Source: Apostichopus japonicus | Taxonomy: Eukaryota > Echinodermata > Holothuroidea > Aspidochirotida > Stichopodidae | Direction: 5' to 3' | DNA: 64,000 bases | Assembly: GCF_037975245.1 (NCBI RefSeq) | Contig: NC_092577.1 | Coordinates: 34,836,898 to 34,900,897 of the forward strand | Shown: one piece after another, positions 11,138 through 23,800 of the stretch | Layout: each line of letters opens with the position of its first letter | Numbering within the stretch: the stretch's first letter is position 1 | The notes under the pieces: generated by a model | Database searches by the model: none | The model's input: only the letters and a program-made list of their open reading frames with translations | What the model was told of the DNA's origin: nothing | Translations under genes and position numbers: made by a program

Positions 11138-13980
11138 CAAACGCCCGCTGGTAATTCCGTATATTAGTCTCTGTTGAATTATAGAGCATAGAGTTAGCAA
11201 TTTGGAAGCGTTTATAAATGTTGACGTGTGAAATTTGCTATAAAATTGTAGCTAACGTATATCACTAGTTCACTTTCACCAAAATACTCAACAATACTGC
11301 TCAAAGTGAAGCTCCGCCCCCACCTTCCACCGCCCCTAAAAGAAGGAAATCGTCTGAACGATAGAACGTTACCATAGCACCGGTTGAACGTTTTACGTTT
11401 TCAGGGTCCTAGTCAATTGTCCGTTTAGCAGTGGACTTCGACAGTGATGACCAATGTAAATAAGGTATTTGTTTGAACTAAATCCTCGTGCGAGTGATAA
11501 CAAATAAAAAAAATAGAAAAAAAACCAGAAGGGTCCAATTAATCAAAGGTCGAAATGTTAATCAGTTGACCAGAGAGAATAGATATTGAGTCTAATCAGC
11601 ACTTTGTCAAGAGATAAAATTGTACATGTCCATGGATTAGTGTTAGTTGTTATGGCTAAAAGCGAGCGTCCCCAATTTGGTCATAGGCGTATAGGAATAT
11701 TGTCAAGTGTCGACTCACTTTTCAGATATACAATTACTAGAACATTTTAGATAAATTGGTCGAAGTTGTTTAGATAATAGAAAAGTCTCGGTTACCTCAG
11801 AGCATCTACAAAACTAACATTGTACTGGGAAAGATACCTGCCCCCCCCCCCCCGCCGTCGGTTTCCTGATTCCCGGCAAATTGTTCACACTTTAGAGTAA
11901 ATAGTAGAAATTTAACTCTTGCTCGGATACTGGACTCCATTTCAAATTTATAGCGGCATTTTCTTATTCTTGTGTGTGACCATTATAGACACAACATTAA
12001 TGACGGTATGTTGTATATGTATTGTTTGTACTTACTAATCCATTTTGAAGTTTTGAGAAATGACTTTCAGCATATGAGACTAATTAATTAAAGCGGATGG
12101 ATTGCTTAGTCTAACACACAGATCATTAGGTAAGTTCTTCGGATGCAATACAGAACTCAACAGTGAGACAGTGGACTTGAATGGTCTCAAATAACTACAG
12201 GTTTGTAGTGTTTTATAAGCTTGTCAAAGACTACTTTTGGTATTGAATGTAATCCATGGTTTGATGTCCGTTTGACTATTACAAGCACTAAACATTTTCT
12301 TGGAAAATGACATTTAAAAAGTAGTGTTCTTACGGTCTCCCAGCACTATGCTAAAAGAAACTGTCGTTAGTGTAAGCGATGGTGGTGAGTGGTGACATCA
12401 CGTATACAGAGAGCGTGGTGTGTACACAACGGTTGCCATGGAAGCACATGTCTAAGAAACAAAATACCAAGGCCTTTTTACTGGCTCGACGTTTCGAAAT
12501 AGTCGGGAAGTTAATTCAAAACTGGGTTATCTTACAGTTGCGCAATCGATGTCCTTGCTATATCACACGGCTTATCAGTGTCCTGACTAAACTTGGTATT
12601 CTTTAGAAGCAAAATTTCGTTACAAAACTGTAGAGCATTTGTGTAGTACGAATAAGACGGTTATGTATGAGAGCAACTGACCTTAAAGGGTGTGAAGACT
12701 CGCGCAAAAAGAAACGTCTAATGCCGGTAATTTGACCTAGTTTCGAATGAGGTGTAACAGAAGTGTTAGACACTACCATCGATTCCAGAAAATACACACA
12801 CAGCCTGCTAACGTCGGTAATTAGACACTAGTGTACAGTCAGTACATACAGTTGCGGTCAATACCCACAGCACAGTGTACTAACGATACAGCGATGGACA
12901 TCTCAGGTCCAGCTAAAGATAACAAGGTATCACGTTTCATTACTGTCTGCATTTTGTAGCGACACGAACAAAACGGCACTTGCAAGCAACAGAAAGTTAA
13001 CTTTTTCAGATGGCCTCACAGGGTTGGAGCGAGTCTTCAATGCCTTTAATCATTTGAGGTACTGATGGAAGAGGATGGTGCCTGGAGGGGTTGGGTCAAC
13101 GGGTAATTGTTATAGGCAACGGTGTGTACAACGGGCCGGTCCTAAATGTAACACAATTTACAGGTTTTCTATGAAAAGTATGTTATTTATCGAATTGAAT
13201 CGAAGTCAGTCATACCTACATATTAATGACGTCACTGTATGCACTGTACCGCATACTTAAACCCTATTTCCGACGTACTTATTAAAAATATCTGAATCAG
13301 TTGCAATCCTGATTTTTCATGATCCTCCACTTCCACATTATAATCAAACTATACATGGCGCAATCACAGTACACGCGCAGCAGAGCTGCACACGCAGGCT
13401 GTCACTCACTGTTCAATTATAAAGAGCGCCCTCCATTTATATCTATTTCTGACAGCAAGGCCCTCAAACCCGCTATAATTGCGTATGTACCAATCTGTCT
13501 CCAGGTTGTATGGAAGATTTAATATAACTGCGTATGTACTACTCGTCTCCAGGTAGCACTGAAGTATCATTCCTCGCCGCTTGTCAGATTTTGCAGATTT
13601 TACAAGGTTCACACTCGGCAATTGATCTCCAGGCTAGCGCGGGATAGATCCTCTTGGTAGTGTATCATAATTACAGGGGCTGGAGGGGCATACCAATAAT
13701 ATACCCTCACCCCCACCCCACCCCCCAACTCAGACCAGTTAGTTATATGTATCTATGACCTTCTTAAGTCCTCACCCCTGCTAAACAGACTCATGACCAT
13801 AACACACAGCAAGCGATACAATAAAAGACCACATAACAGTTATATTTAATCTCTAGTCTTTACCAGTGAATTTCACCATAACTGCACTCAAAAATTATAC
13901 TAGACAGTCTAACAATGGGCACTTGAAATCAGTTTTCAACTCAAGCACTTCAACTGCCACTTTCAAGCCACCTGCACAAT

Positions 13981-14061
13981 AGCAAACATTGTTATACTTC
14001 AATGTTTAGCAAACATTGTTATACTTCAATGTTTAGCAAACATTGTTATACTTCAATGTTT
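13981..14061 (+). repeat. 27 bp tandem triplicate
   Basis: Three identical copies of agcaaacattgttatacttc plus aatgttt. Each unit contains the inverted pair aaacattg/caatgttt and so can form a small hairpin. Confidence 0.95.
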
Positions 14062-14892
14062 AACATAACATGCCCCCCTCTGTGTCGGAGAATAATCGGG
14101 AAATAGCCTGAACTGATCGGTCATGAAACTATAGCATTTATAAAAAATCAAGCAACTTTTAGCAGAACATTTGTTTTTGTAAGCGTTACTAAAAACCTTT
14201 CAAGTAAATATCCACGATCATAAACTCTTAGCAAATAGCTTCATTTAGCCTCGATGTTATGAACCGTAACCAGGACAACCCTTCAGGATCTTGCGGTATA
14301 CCTTTTTTTTTTAATGATAATCCCTTATGACCATCAAATACAATATATAGTTTTTACGATGTCAATATTAAACAAATTTTTGGCATCCTGTATCAACACG
14401 ATTCTCTGTCGTGTCTTTAAACAACCCATCAATTAGCGGACAATATATAAGAATGAAAAACAACTTTGGACAGAAACCAATATCTTCTCTTGGATGGTAT
14501 AATCAGAGTACTATATGTAACACCTAGAGCTTTCTTCTCTACTTTGAAAACGAAGAAAGAGGAATATATTTTAAAATGATCATAACACGGTATATAGATG
14601 AACCAGTTTTGAAATTGTTGCTAGCAGTGTTTGCATGCAGTCTTGCAGTCTCGGAAAATACTATACACAGTTCCTTCCACCTATTCGTGACAACCAGCAT
14701 CCATCGGCTCATGGACAATTTTTTTTTTATAGAGACGTTAAATTAACGTATTTGTAACATTCTGAAATCATTGTATATCACTACGGAATGTAAGCAACGC
14801 GTCAAAGAGGGAAAGCATTTGGTTTTTTTACGATCGGTGAAATTGAGTGTAAATTAAAAGGAAAACTGAAAAAAAGGTAGGGAAGAGTGGTG

Positions 14893-17800
14893 ATGGCTTA
14901 TCCACTCCCTGTCGGGACGCGTTCTCATATGACGACGACCATGATGAAAGACTACCAACTACGTAGAGGTCGCGAAGGACCATCTACAGCTGCAAAAGGA
15001 ATGATATGTCTGGCTTTGGTTCAATCTTTGACTTCACTCATTGTTATTGGGTTTGGTATCTACCGCCTGCTCTTGAGTTGTAACAACGGTAACCTAGGAA
15101 CGGGTGCTTGGGTCGGCGGTGTGGTGAGTAACGAACGCCATTCCACCCCCCCCCCTCCCCTGCATCATCTCGGCGATCTTCCCCAACGTGGAACGCAACT
15201 TTCTTCCCCTAAATATTTAACTGACAAAAGGTTATCCCTATAGTATGTCAATGAAATTTAGTTATGCTTTCATTTTCGCCCAACTTCAATATTCTCTCCT
15301 CCCTTACCTTACCTCATTTACTCCTCTCTATCGCGAAAGTTGAATTCCTCGTTTTACTTCTGAAGTTAAAAAACTGACCAATAATTGGTGTGCAGATCAT
15401 ATGACAATACAGTACAAAGACCCACCTCCTCCCCCCTCCCCGCCGCTTCCACCCCTCTTCAAAACGCTTTCCTTATATTTTTGCTCTGATCGTACACTGC
15501 TCAATATATAGGAAGTATATGATCTCAAACTCACAGTCCTCATTACTGCGCTATTGAACCATCCCCATTCACCCGCCTCGCACCCCTCACCCCCTCTTGG
15601 TCTCATATATGTTAAAGCCAATCAATGCTACCGCTAATCGGTATGTATGTTCTTTATTACGCAGAAATCGGTGCGTAAACCATGACGTGTACATAAAAGT
15701 AACATTCGCCAATAAATATAAGTGAACGTTTAAAACTTAATATTTTCATGCCCTGCAGATTACGGCCTCTGGTATTTTAGGAATTGTGGCTGGACTTTCC
15801 AGAGAAGAAAAACCGGTATGAAATGTAATATTCAAATCACGCCTGTCATGTGTATACAGACCATTTAGCAATGATATCAAGCACAGTAGTATTTCCATCT
15901 AAACAAGACGAAAACGAAGGTTTCTCGTCTGTTCATAGCCCTAGCAATATTTAAGGAGACCCATATTTACGCTTAGCGTGAATAAATGGTTTTAGGCCGG
16001 TGATATCCGTAAAATTAAAGAAACAACCCCTAATGGAGCTCTGGGAATCTAAATGGGCATCCCAACTGAAAAATGAAAACTGTCCTTTTTCAGCCTGTCA
16101 ATTTTGGCCCAAATCGTGACTTATTACTTCAATAGAATACTCTTATGAGCTCTAGGAATCCAAAACTTTCGAAAACTTTTATTTTTCGGCCAATTATTTA
16201 GTGAGGATTTTTTCCTTATGGTTTTGCTCAATGTTGGCCAAAATCGAGACTTTTGAGATTCAAACACTTTTATTTTTCGGCCAATTATTTTGTAAGGCTG
16301 CGATCAGTGGCTTCGATGGCGCCCTTCTGATTGCCTGCCAGTCAATAATAATCTCATAATCAATTCCTATTTCGAAAAATGGACCAATTTTGTGACAAAA
16401 TTTCAAATAGCATTTTAATATTTTAGAGGAATAAAATTCCATAAAATTCAACTTATTGCTTCAAGAGAATACTCTAATGAGCTCTGGGAATCCAAAACGA
16501 GCATCGAAATTTGAGATTCGAAAACTTTTATTTTTCGGCCAATTATTTTGTAAGGCTATCTACCTTTATGGTTTTGCTCAATTTTAGCCAAAATCGTGAC
16601 TTTTTCATTTATTTCCATAATCATGCGTAGGATTGGTGGCGCCCTTCTGATTGCCTGCCAGTCGATAATAACCTTATAATCAATCCCTCTTTCAAAAATG
16701 GACCAATTGTATGACAAAATTTCCAATATTCGAAAACTATACCGATACAATTCTTGGTTAAATTATGTTTGTCCGTATATCTACCTTCTCTGAGATTTGT
16801 TTATTTCTTGTTAAATGATCAATGAACCCTTTTCTCTTGTTTCTCCAGTTGTCAAGTTTTCTTGTGACGTCACTGTTAGCTGTTCTCCTATCCATCGTTC
16901 TCATTGTGATGGAGGGCCTAGGACTCTCATCGGAGATTCAAAACTGTACTCTTACAACTGTCACGTGCCAAGTATGTCGATCATAATGTAACCCGATCCG
17001 AACTTAAAGACAAACAAACCGAAAACACTTACAAGAATCACGTCGAATTTACGATAAAGATTCCATGTGATATGCTGAACTCAGTCACATGACTATTACA
17101 TGACTATTACTCGTGAAGTGTTAGCTCAGTGGTTAACGCCGGTGCCTACCAATCATAAGGTCCCCGGTTCGAGTCACTCCAAGATTAATGTATGTCGTCC
17201 AGTTACAGAGTTGTTGACAATTGACAATTCATAATCATGGACGTTAAATATGAATGTTAGAGACTGACTTCGGTCAGCTTGCGGCTTTGATAAGCCAATG
17301 AGGCTTCTTCGCGAGTTTCTGCTCGCAGGAGGATCTAAATGCATACAAATACATACATACATTACACTTATTCGTTCATTTGCTACGGTCTAGACACGTA
17401 TAAATGTTCGAATCATTCTTATCACAATGTAAAGTAAAATGTTTTTAATCTGACAAAACATCGTCAATATTTGTGGGGTCATTTATTCTTTAAGTCCATG
17501 GGTGGATTGGTCTATCGCCATTCCGTCGGAATCGATGCTCGGCTTGATCCGAAGCGCCAAATGCGCCACTTGTCTCATGGTCCCAGCGATGCCGGTGGGA
17601 CCGCTGAGCCGGTAGCAGTTTATGCCCAATCCCTACCTGGTGAAATGTCCCAAGAGACACGTGCTTTTCACAGATATACGTGAGAGGATGGAATGGATTG
17701 TATATACACTGTAAAAAATAACGGCGTCTTTTACAGTATTTTACTGTAGAATGTTACAGCAAAACGCTGTTCCCGACAATTACAATAAGCGCCTGTTAGT

Positions 17801-20800
17801 TCGACCATTTTTAGCGCGCGCTACTACTGTAACTTCGCGATCGTAACAGTAGAAACTGTATATTGCTTCATATGGCCGCTCCCGGCGTACAGATTAGCGC
17901 ATGCCCATTGCAGTATGACCCTGTGCGCTTTTTCATTGGACTATCAAGTGAACAAGTATCGTCTGACACCTGTGTCACATTCTTCTCTAACAAGATGTGT
18001 AACGTCGATATCGGGAACTGTACTGTACATGGTACACGTTGATGTATTACACGATCCACAAGGGCTACTAGTAATACTTTTGCAAGCGGGAAGAGGTGAG
18101 AATTTAACAGCTTTCTGAAGTCGCTTTGTGTGTATGATTTGTTGCGAGAACTACTCAGATAGGCAATATTATTTACGTGAACATAAGACTATTCGTTTAA
18201 AGACTGCTTAAATCACCACAAGTCTAGGCCCAGCTTAATTGGTCGTAATGGCACTGTTGTTGAATCCCGTATGTCGGTAGCCTATCACCGTGTAGAACAG
18301 GTTAATCTAAAGGCCTAACCTAAGCATTAATGTAACGGTAACATAAAACATTCAGTATCAGTTATCAGTTTAGTTTAAAGCTAGCTAAGGCATAGTAGAA
18401 AAAAATCAGGAGAGGTAAAACAAAATCTCCATTGCCAACGTTTTGGACGACATTTCAAGTGAGTTAGAGGTCGGTTACACCATGGAGCTATTATAGCTCC
18501 ATGGTTACACTAATCAGTAGGCCTAAGCTAGGCCTACGTTTTCGTTAGGCCTACGCTACTCAATATAGGCGTAGCTAAACGTTAGTTGTGACCAACACTA
18601 CCCAGGAATTAGTATGATGGTGGTCACCAACTTCGTGCATTTTAGCCAAAAAACTGACTGTTACTGTTAGGCTACTTCGCAATTCCTTTACCCAGGCAAA
18701 TGCTCTCGGCGATGCAGAATGACTCCTAGGCCTAGGCTAGCTAGAACTTAGAAGTAGAAGAGGCCTAAGTAGACCTGTCAGTTTAAGTAGCCTAGGCCCT
18801 ATAAAGTACTACTGCTAGTACTAGGCTAGCCAGATGTTTCCCTGGGACCTCTGGCGATATTTGATAACCTCTCATTCAATTCTGTAAGCCACTCTGCTCC
18901 TCCAAACTCCAGGTTTTTCCAGCCCCCAACACGTCTTCTTTTTCACTCCCAAGAAAGAGCTGTTACCTACACTCGCTAGCATCAAGAGAGCTGAAGGAGT
19001 GCTTGGGAATGAAACACCTGATGATCCTGGACTGATCCTCATGGTCATGGATTATTTTTTCGAAAAACATGATGGGGTATTTTTAGTAATGGAGGTAAGT
19101 TGGCAATAATACACTTTAAACTTGTTTTGATGCTGTTCATATACTAACCCATCTCTGCGCAATACTATGCTTCAATTAGCTTTGACACATGTGTTTAAAA
19201 CTATCACAATATTACAAATGTCCTGAAGAAAGTAAAGAGCTCTTATCATGGCACAGTATGTTTAGCATTTAATCCAATTAATTGTTCAGATCCACAACAC
19301 CTTCGTAATTGCTCAATAAAACCATGTGCCTATGGTAGATGAACATGTAATATTACTTCAAAGTAGTTTATGTCAGCAAATTTCTTTAAAGTGAATTGCA
19401 GGCTACCTAATCTTCTAATTTGCTAAAGCCAATGTATTACTGGTCAGTGTATCAAATAGATGGATATTAGCACCCTGTAAAATAGAATAGAAGAATACTG
19501 TGCATTGCCTTAACATTCAGTGCAATTTTGGCATTAAGCAACTGTTGATTGCTTGGCAGATTGCAGGAAAGGTTACACGACACAATACCAGCCAATCATA
19601 GGTAAGATCATAAATGTATGGACATTCTCTGTGAGGGTTATAGCTTTGATGTTAACAGCTGAACTTGCAATGGACCATCAAATTTCTGAACATTCTACCT
19701 GTACATGATAAAAATAATTTTGCATTTTCACTAGGAATCTGTTACAGTTTCCAAAGATGCATGTTATTTACCAAAGGGTATACTTTAAATTTTATAAGTT
19801 TGTAAGTTTAAATCTTTAAGAACCCCTGCATGGGAAACTAATAACAGCAGGAATACTATTTACGTATAAAGTGAGAACTTCACAAAAAGGCAAAAGGAAT
19901 CTATGCAGTCATGACTGCTTGTGTGTGAATGTTCGAGCCGCCTTGGGTCATAAACACCATATCCCACCATGTACACCTTGCATCAAGTTCATACTTGGTA
20001 ATTAGATGCCCCTTAGTAAATTCTCAGATGGCATTCCTTTTGGGGGGAGGTAATAGGTCACTCGGGGCCCGCAGTGGTCAAAATATGACAACCATGTAAA
20101 TAAGCTTCCTCAAGAATAAAAGCTTCAGTGAAGATCGATGTGGTATTTCAGTGGTTTTAGTAGAGGTCAAAGGTCATTTGAGTTCAACTTATGTAAAAAT
20201 CTGAAAACCTTTTAAACATGTTATCTCACCTTGTACAGCTTTCATGAACTTCAAACTTGATAGGTAGATACCATTTAGTAAAATCTGGGCCAGTTTTGTT
20301 TTTTGGAGAGGTAAAAGGTTAAAAAAGGAATCCTAAAAACCTTTCAAATGAACTAACTCAAGTGTAAAGCTTCAGTGAATGTCAATTTTGGTATGTGCAT
20401 CCCCTTAGTACTTGTATTCAATTGTTTGTGGTGGAGGTCAAAGGTAATATGAGGTCAGCTGAAGTCACATTCTATAAACCTTGTAAACATGATATATCAC
20501 CATCATACTTGGTACATATATGTCTTAGAAAGTACTTGGTTTATATTGTTTTTTGTTATAGGCCCATATACAAGAACTGTAACATTGACAGATCTTAATC
20601 TTAGCATGTGGATGCCTCCAAAGATCAAAATGTTAAAAATGTGATCAGGTTGTGTGATCAATGGGTGTCACTGCAGTTTACTATGTCTATAGGCACACTG
20701 GCCACTGTCTTTGCATATTAAAGAGCATTGAATTGTACATAGTAGATACCACTAATGGGGTTTCCAGATACATGTTGCAACTATTTCAATCACTTCATTA

Positions 20801-23800
20801 TAATAAGGATCATTCAGAATTCTTTTCACATATGTGACCTACACTGTATGAAAAATTCCCCACACATTGATTTTAATTAATTGCTGTTAAACTTCTGAAT
20901 GTCAAAGGAATGGTGGAGTTGATTTGCAAATATGTTGACTTCAAATTTTCAGACTACAGCTACAAAGGCTGATGCTGAGGGGAAGCTTCAGTTGGTGCCC
21001 TCCACAGACTCCACACCTGTTTTAATATCTTGTGGTAAGTACATACAGTACCTACTTGCTTTATGTTACATTATTCTTTATGCTGAAAGTCCTCTTTTCC
21101 AGATTTAGCATAAGTATGTGTGTTTGTGTGTATGTATCAATGTCGACCTTGGTTACGACAGCAGATCCTATATTTGGCACGTGGCTTCCCCATTATAAGT
21201 ACAGGCACCTTATTGTTTGTTCTGGAGGACAAAAGTAATGTGTGGTCAGCAAAGGTAAAAATTTGAAAACCTAAAAAAAATGACTTCTCCAGAACCAGAG
21301 GGTCAGGGGAGGTCATGTTTGCATGCTAGATTTGTCTATTAATGAGTAAACTATTTACACAATTTCAAAGCAATTCCTAGGTTTTTTAACTACATAGTGC
21401 TTGTAGCTAGGTTATGACTGAAGTGAATGCTCTTGAAGCAGGTGGCAATGATTAAGTTACAAGAAGAATATTTGGAATAACAGTTCAAGACAGCTTTAAT
21501 ACTCAAATTCTCACTATTATCATGGAGAGAATGGCACTCAGGTGAACCTTAATGGTCATATGCTTCTTGATATTTCAGTAAATAAAAGAAAAAACAAATG
21601 CACTGAGCATATTGTTTCACATTACTGTAGGTCAGGTTCTTAAAATGAGGAAATTCAGTGGTTCACTCCTAGCAAGGTCTCTCTTCACAGATAAGAAAGT
21701 TTTATCTGATTTGACTGGGGCTTTATTGACTGGGACACTATAGTGGCCCCAAAATGCTGGTTTTGCTTAAGTGGCAGAATGTGCGCTATGCTGCAGAAAG
21801 AAGAAAGGTACACTATACTGGCCAAAATGCTACATTGGCCTGGTTTTCTGAAATGTCACTGCTGCCAAATCAGTGCAGTGAATCTCTAGGGCCTTTTGTA
21901 ACATACTTTGGCAAGAGGTCTCTGGGAGCCATGATTATCTGATTTCTTCAGAGCAAGTAACCACATGCAGGGTCTTCACTCTGGTTCATGCAGGTGAAAG
22001 CTCAATTGAGGTCCCCAGAGTTCAAAGGTTTTTTTTTTTACAAATGATAGCTTAATATTGTGAAGCTGAAAATATTCCAAATGTAGCTGAGTTGCTATTG
22101 TTTGCGTTTTGGTTCAAACTTGGTGTGTTAATTGCCAGTATAAAATGTGAATGCAGGACGAATGTTACCGAAGGCTGGACTGATTTCCTGCAAGCAATTC
22201 ATGGGTCAAACCTGGTATAATAATACCCATGAAAGGACAAGTCAGAGTGAGGTTTTCTGTGTAGGGAAAGATATTTAATCCTATTTCCATACATCATGTG
22301 ACAATGATTCATTTTGACTGGGGGCTACAGAAGTCCACTATTTTATTCTCCAAGTATGAACTTCTTGCTTGATGCTTAAAGGGACAGTACAGTAAACCTG
22401 AAAATGCTGCATGTGCTACAGTGGCCATAATGTTTCAAAATTTAAAAACACAGTTTCACAATTTTTAAAAACATGACTTGTATTTCACTCATTAATTTGC
22501 AAAATATTATTAAATATGCAAATCTGGTTACTAAGGCCTTTTCAAATACCAGAAAAACATATCTAATGCTTAGAGTTTTACTGGTGTTGTGAAACTGACC
22601 TAATTACTTCTGATGCCAAATCTCCATATATTTTTTTATCCTAGGAGACATACTCCTTGCAGAACGATACATGCTGGCTATTGATGGGCAGGTGGTGAGC
22701 AACTGTGCTAGTTTCATCGGTGGACTTGCAATGCTGTTTGCATCATTTTACATTTTTGGAATACAGTATAGTGCAGGAACGGCTGCAACCATAGACTTCA
22801 TACAGAGGTATTCTTTTTCCCTTTTGTAGTATATGTCCATGTTCAGATTATTATAAGACTGTCTCATGATGGGTATCTTAGACATTATCAAATGTGGTAT
22901 GTGGATGAATGACATTAAGTACTTGTGGTCAGTAGGATTTTAATCTGCTACAGTATGTGGATGTACTGCTTTAAGTTCTATAGGCCTATGTTCTTCGTAG
23001 ATGTCAAAAAGATATCAAAATGTGACAAATTTAAAGCACAGTATCTCAAAATCGACCAAGTTTGACAAACTTGTTTGAAGAGCCTCTACAGGCATCACCC
23101 AGGAAAGCTGCATGAATGAAAATTTTAAAACGACCAATTATAAAAGGCAGTGAACCATGTTTACATGACTACAAATCATCTAAAATTGCAAGTGCCTATA
23201 AAATCTACTCACTAAAAGTCTAAAACCTGATTCTAACATTTCTTGAATTAATACCAAAAGAGCATTAATTTGGCCCAAACAGTGGCAAAAAAACATGTGC
23301 TACACTTTTCGTATGAGAGAGAAAGCTAAGGGTAGCAAATTTTCTTGTTTTTGCATTTTGGCCCACTTTTTTTTCTACACTTGCACCTAATTTCTGCACT
23401 TTTGATTTCTTGCTAAAAGAAAAAGGAATCTATGTGATGGTGTGTTCATGTGTATGTGACACTTCCTTGTAAACATGATAACTCAAAAAGTAAACATTGC
23501 TTGAAATTCTAATGTGGCAATATATGTGCATTGCTCTTAATGAGTACAAGAACCCTATTCTTTTTGGTTTCAATGATAATCGTTACCTTTGCATATGTGA
23601 TGGCGTATGTGTGTGTGCGCATATGTAAGTGCATTTGTGAAGCCCAGCTTGTAAACACGATATCTTAAAAAGAAAGCATATCTCATATTTGGTGTGTAGG
23701 TGGACCACATTAAGTACAAGAATCCTATTACTTTTGGTGGAAATCAAAGGTCATTTGGGGTTACAAGGGGTCAAATTGTGGAAACTTGCAAACATATCTC

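Larger units (their letters stand above)
8161..14892. other. Intergenic region with simple repeats
   Basis: No exon with both splice sites and a protein-like reading frame was found. Open frames at 8525-8755, 9456-9698 and 12379-12606 have no recognisable domain. The region holds an 8 bp minisatellite, a long TA tract, a possible MITE and a 27 bp triplicate, listed separately. The last few hundred bases should include the promoter of the MS4A-like gene. Confidence 0.5.

Noticed and set aside
12379-12606. 75-codon open frame in the 8-14.9 kb spacer
   Set aside because: No domain, no supporting splice partners, composition like surrounding DNA.
17113-17180. tRNA gene
   Set aside because: A and B boxes are present, but stems pair poorly and a SINE-like body and tail follow.
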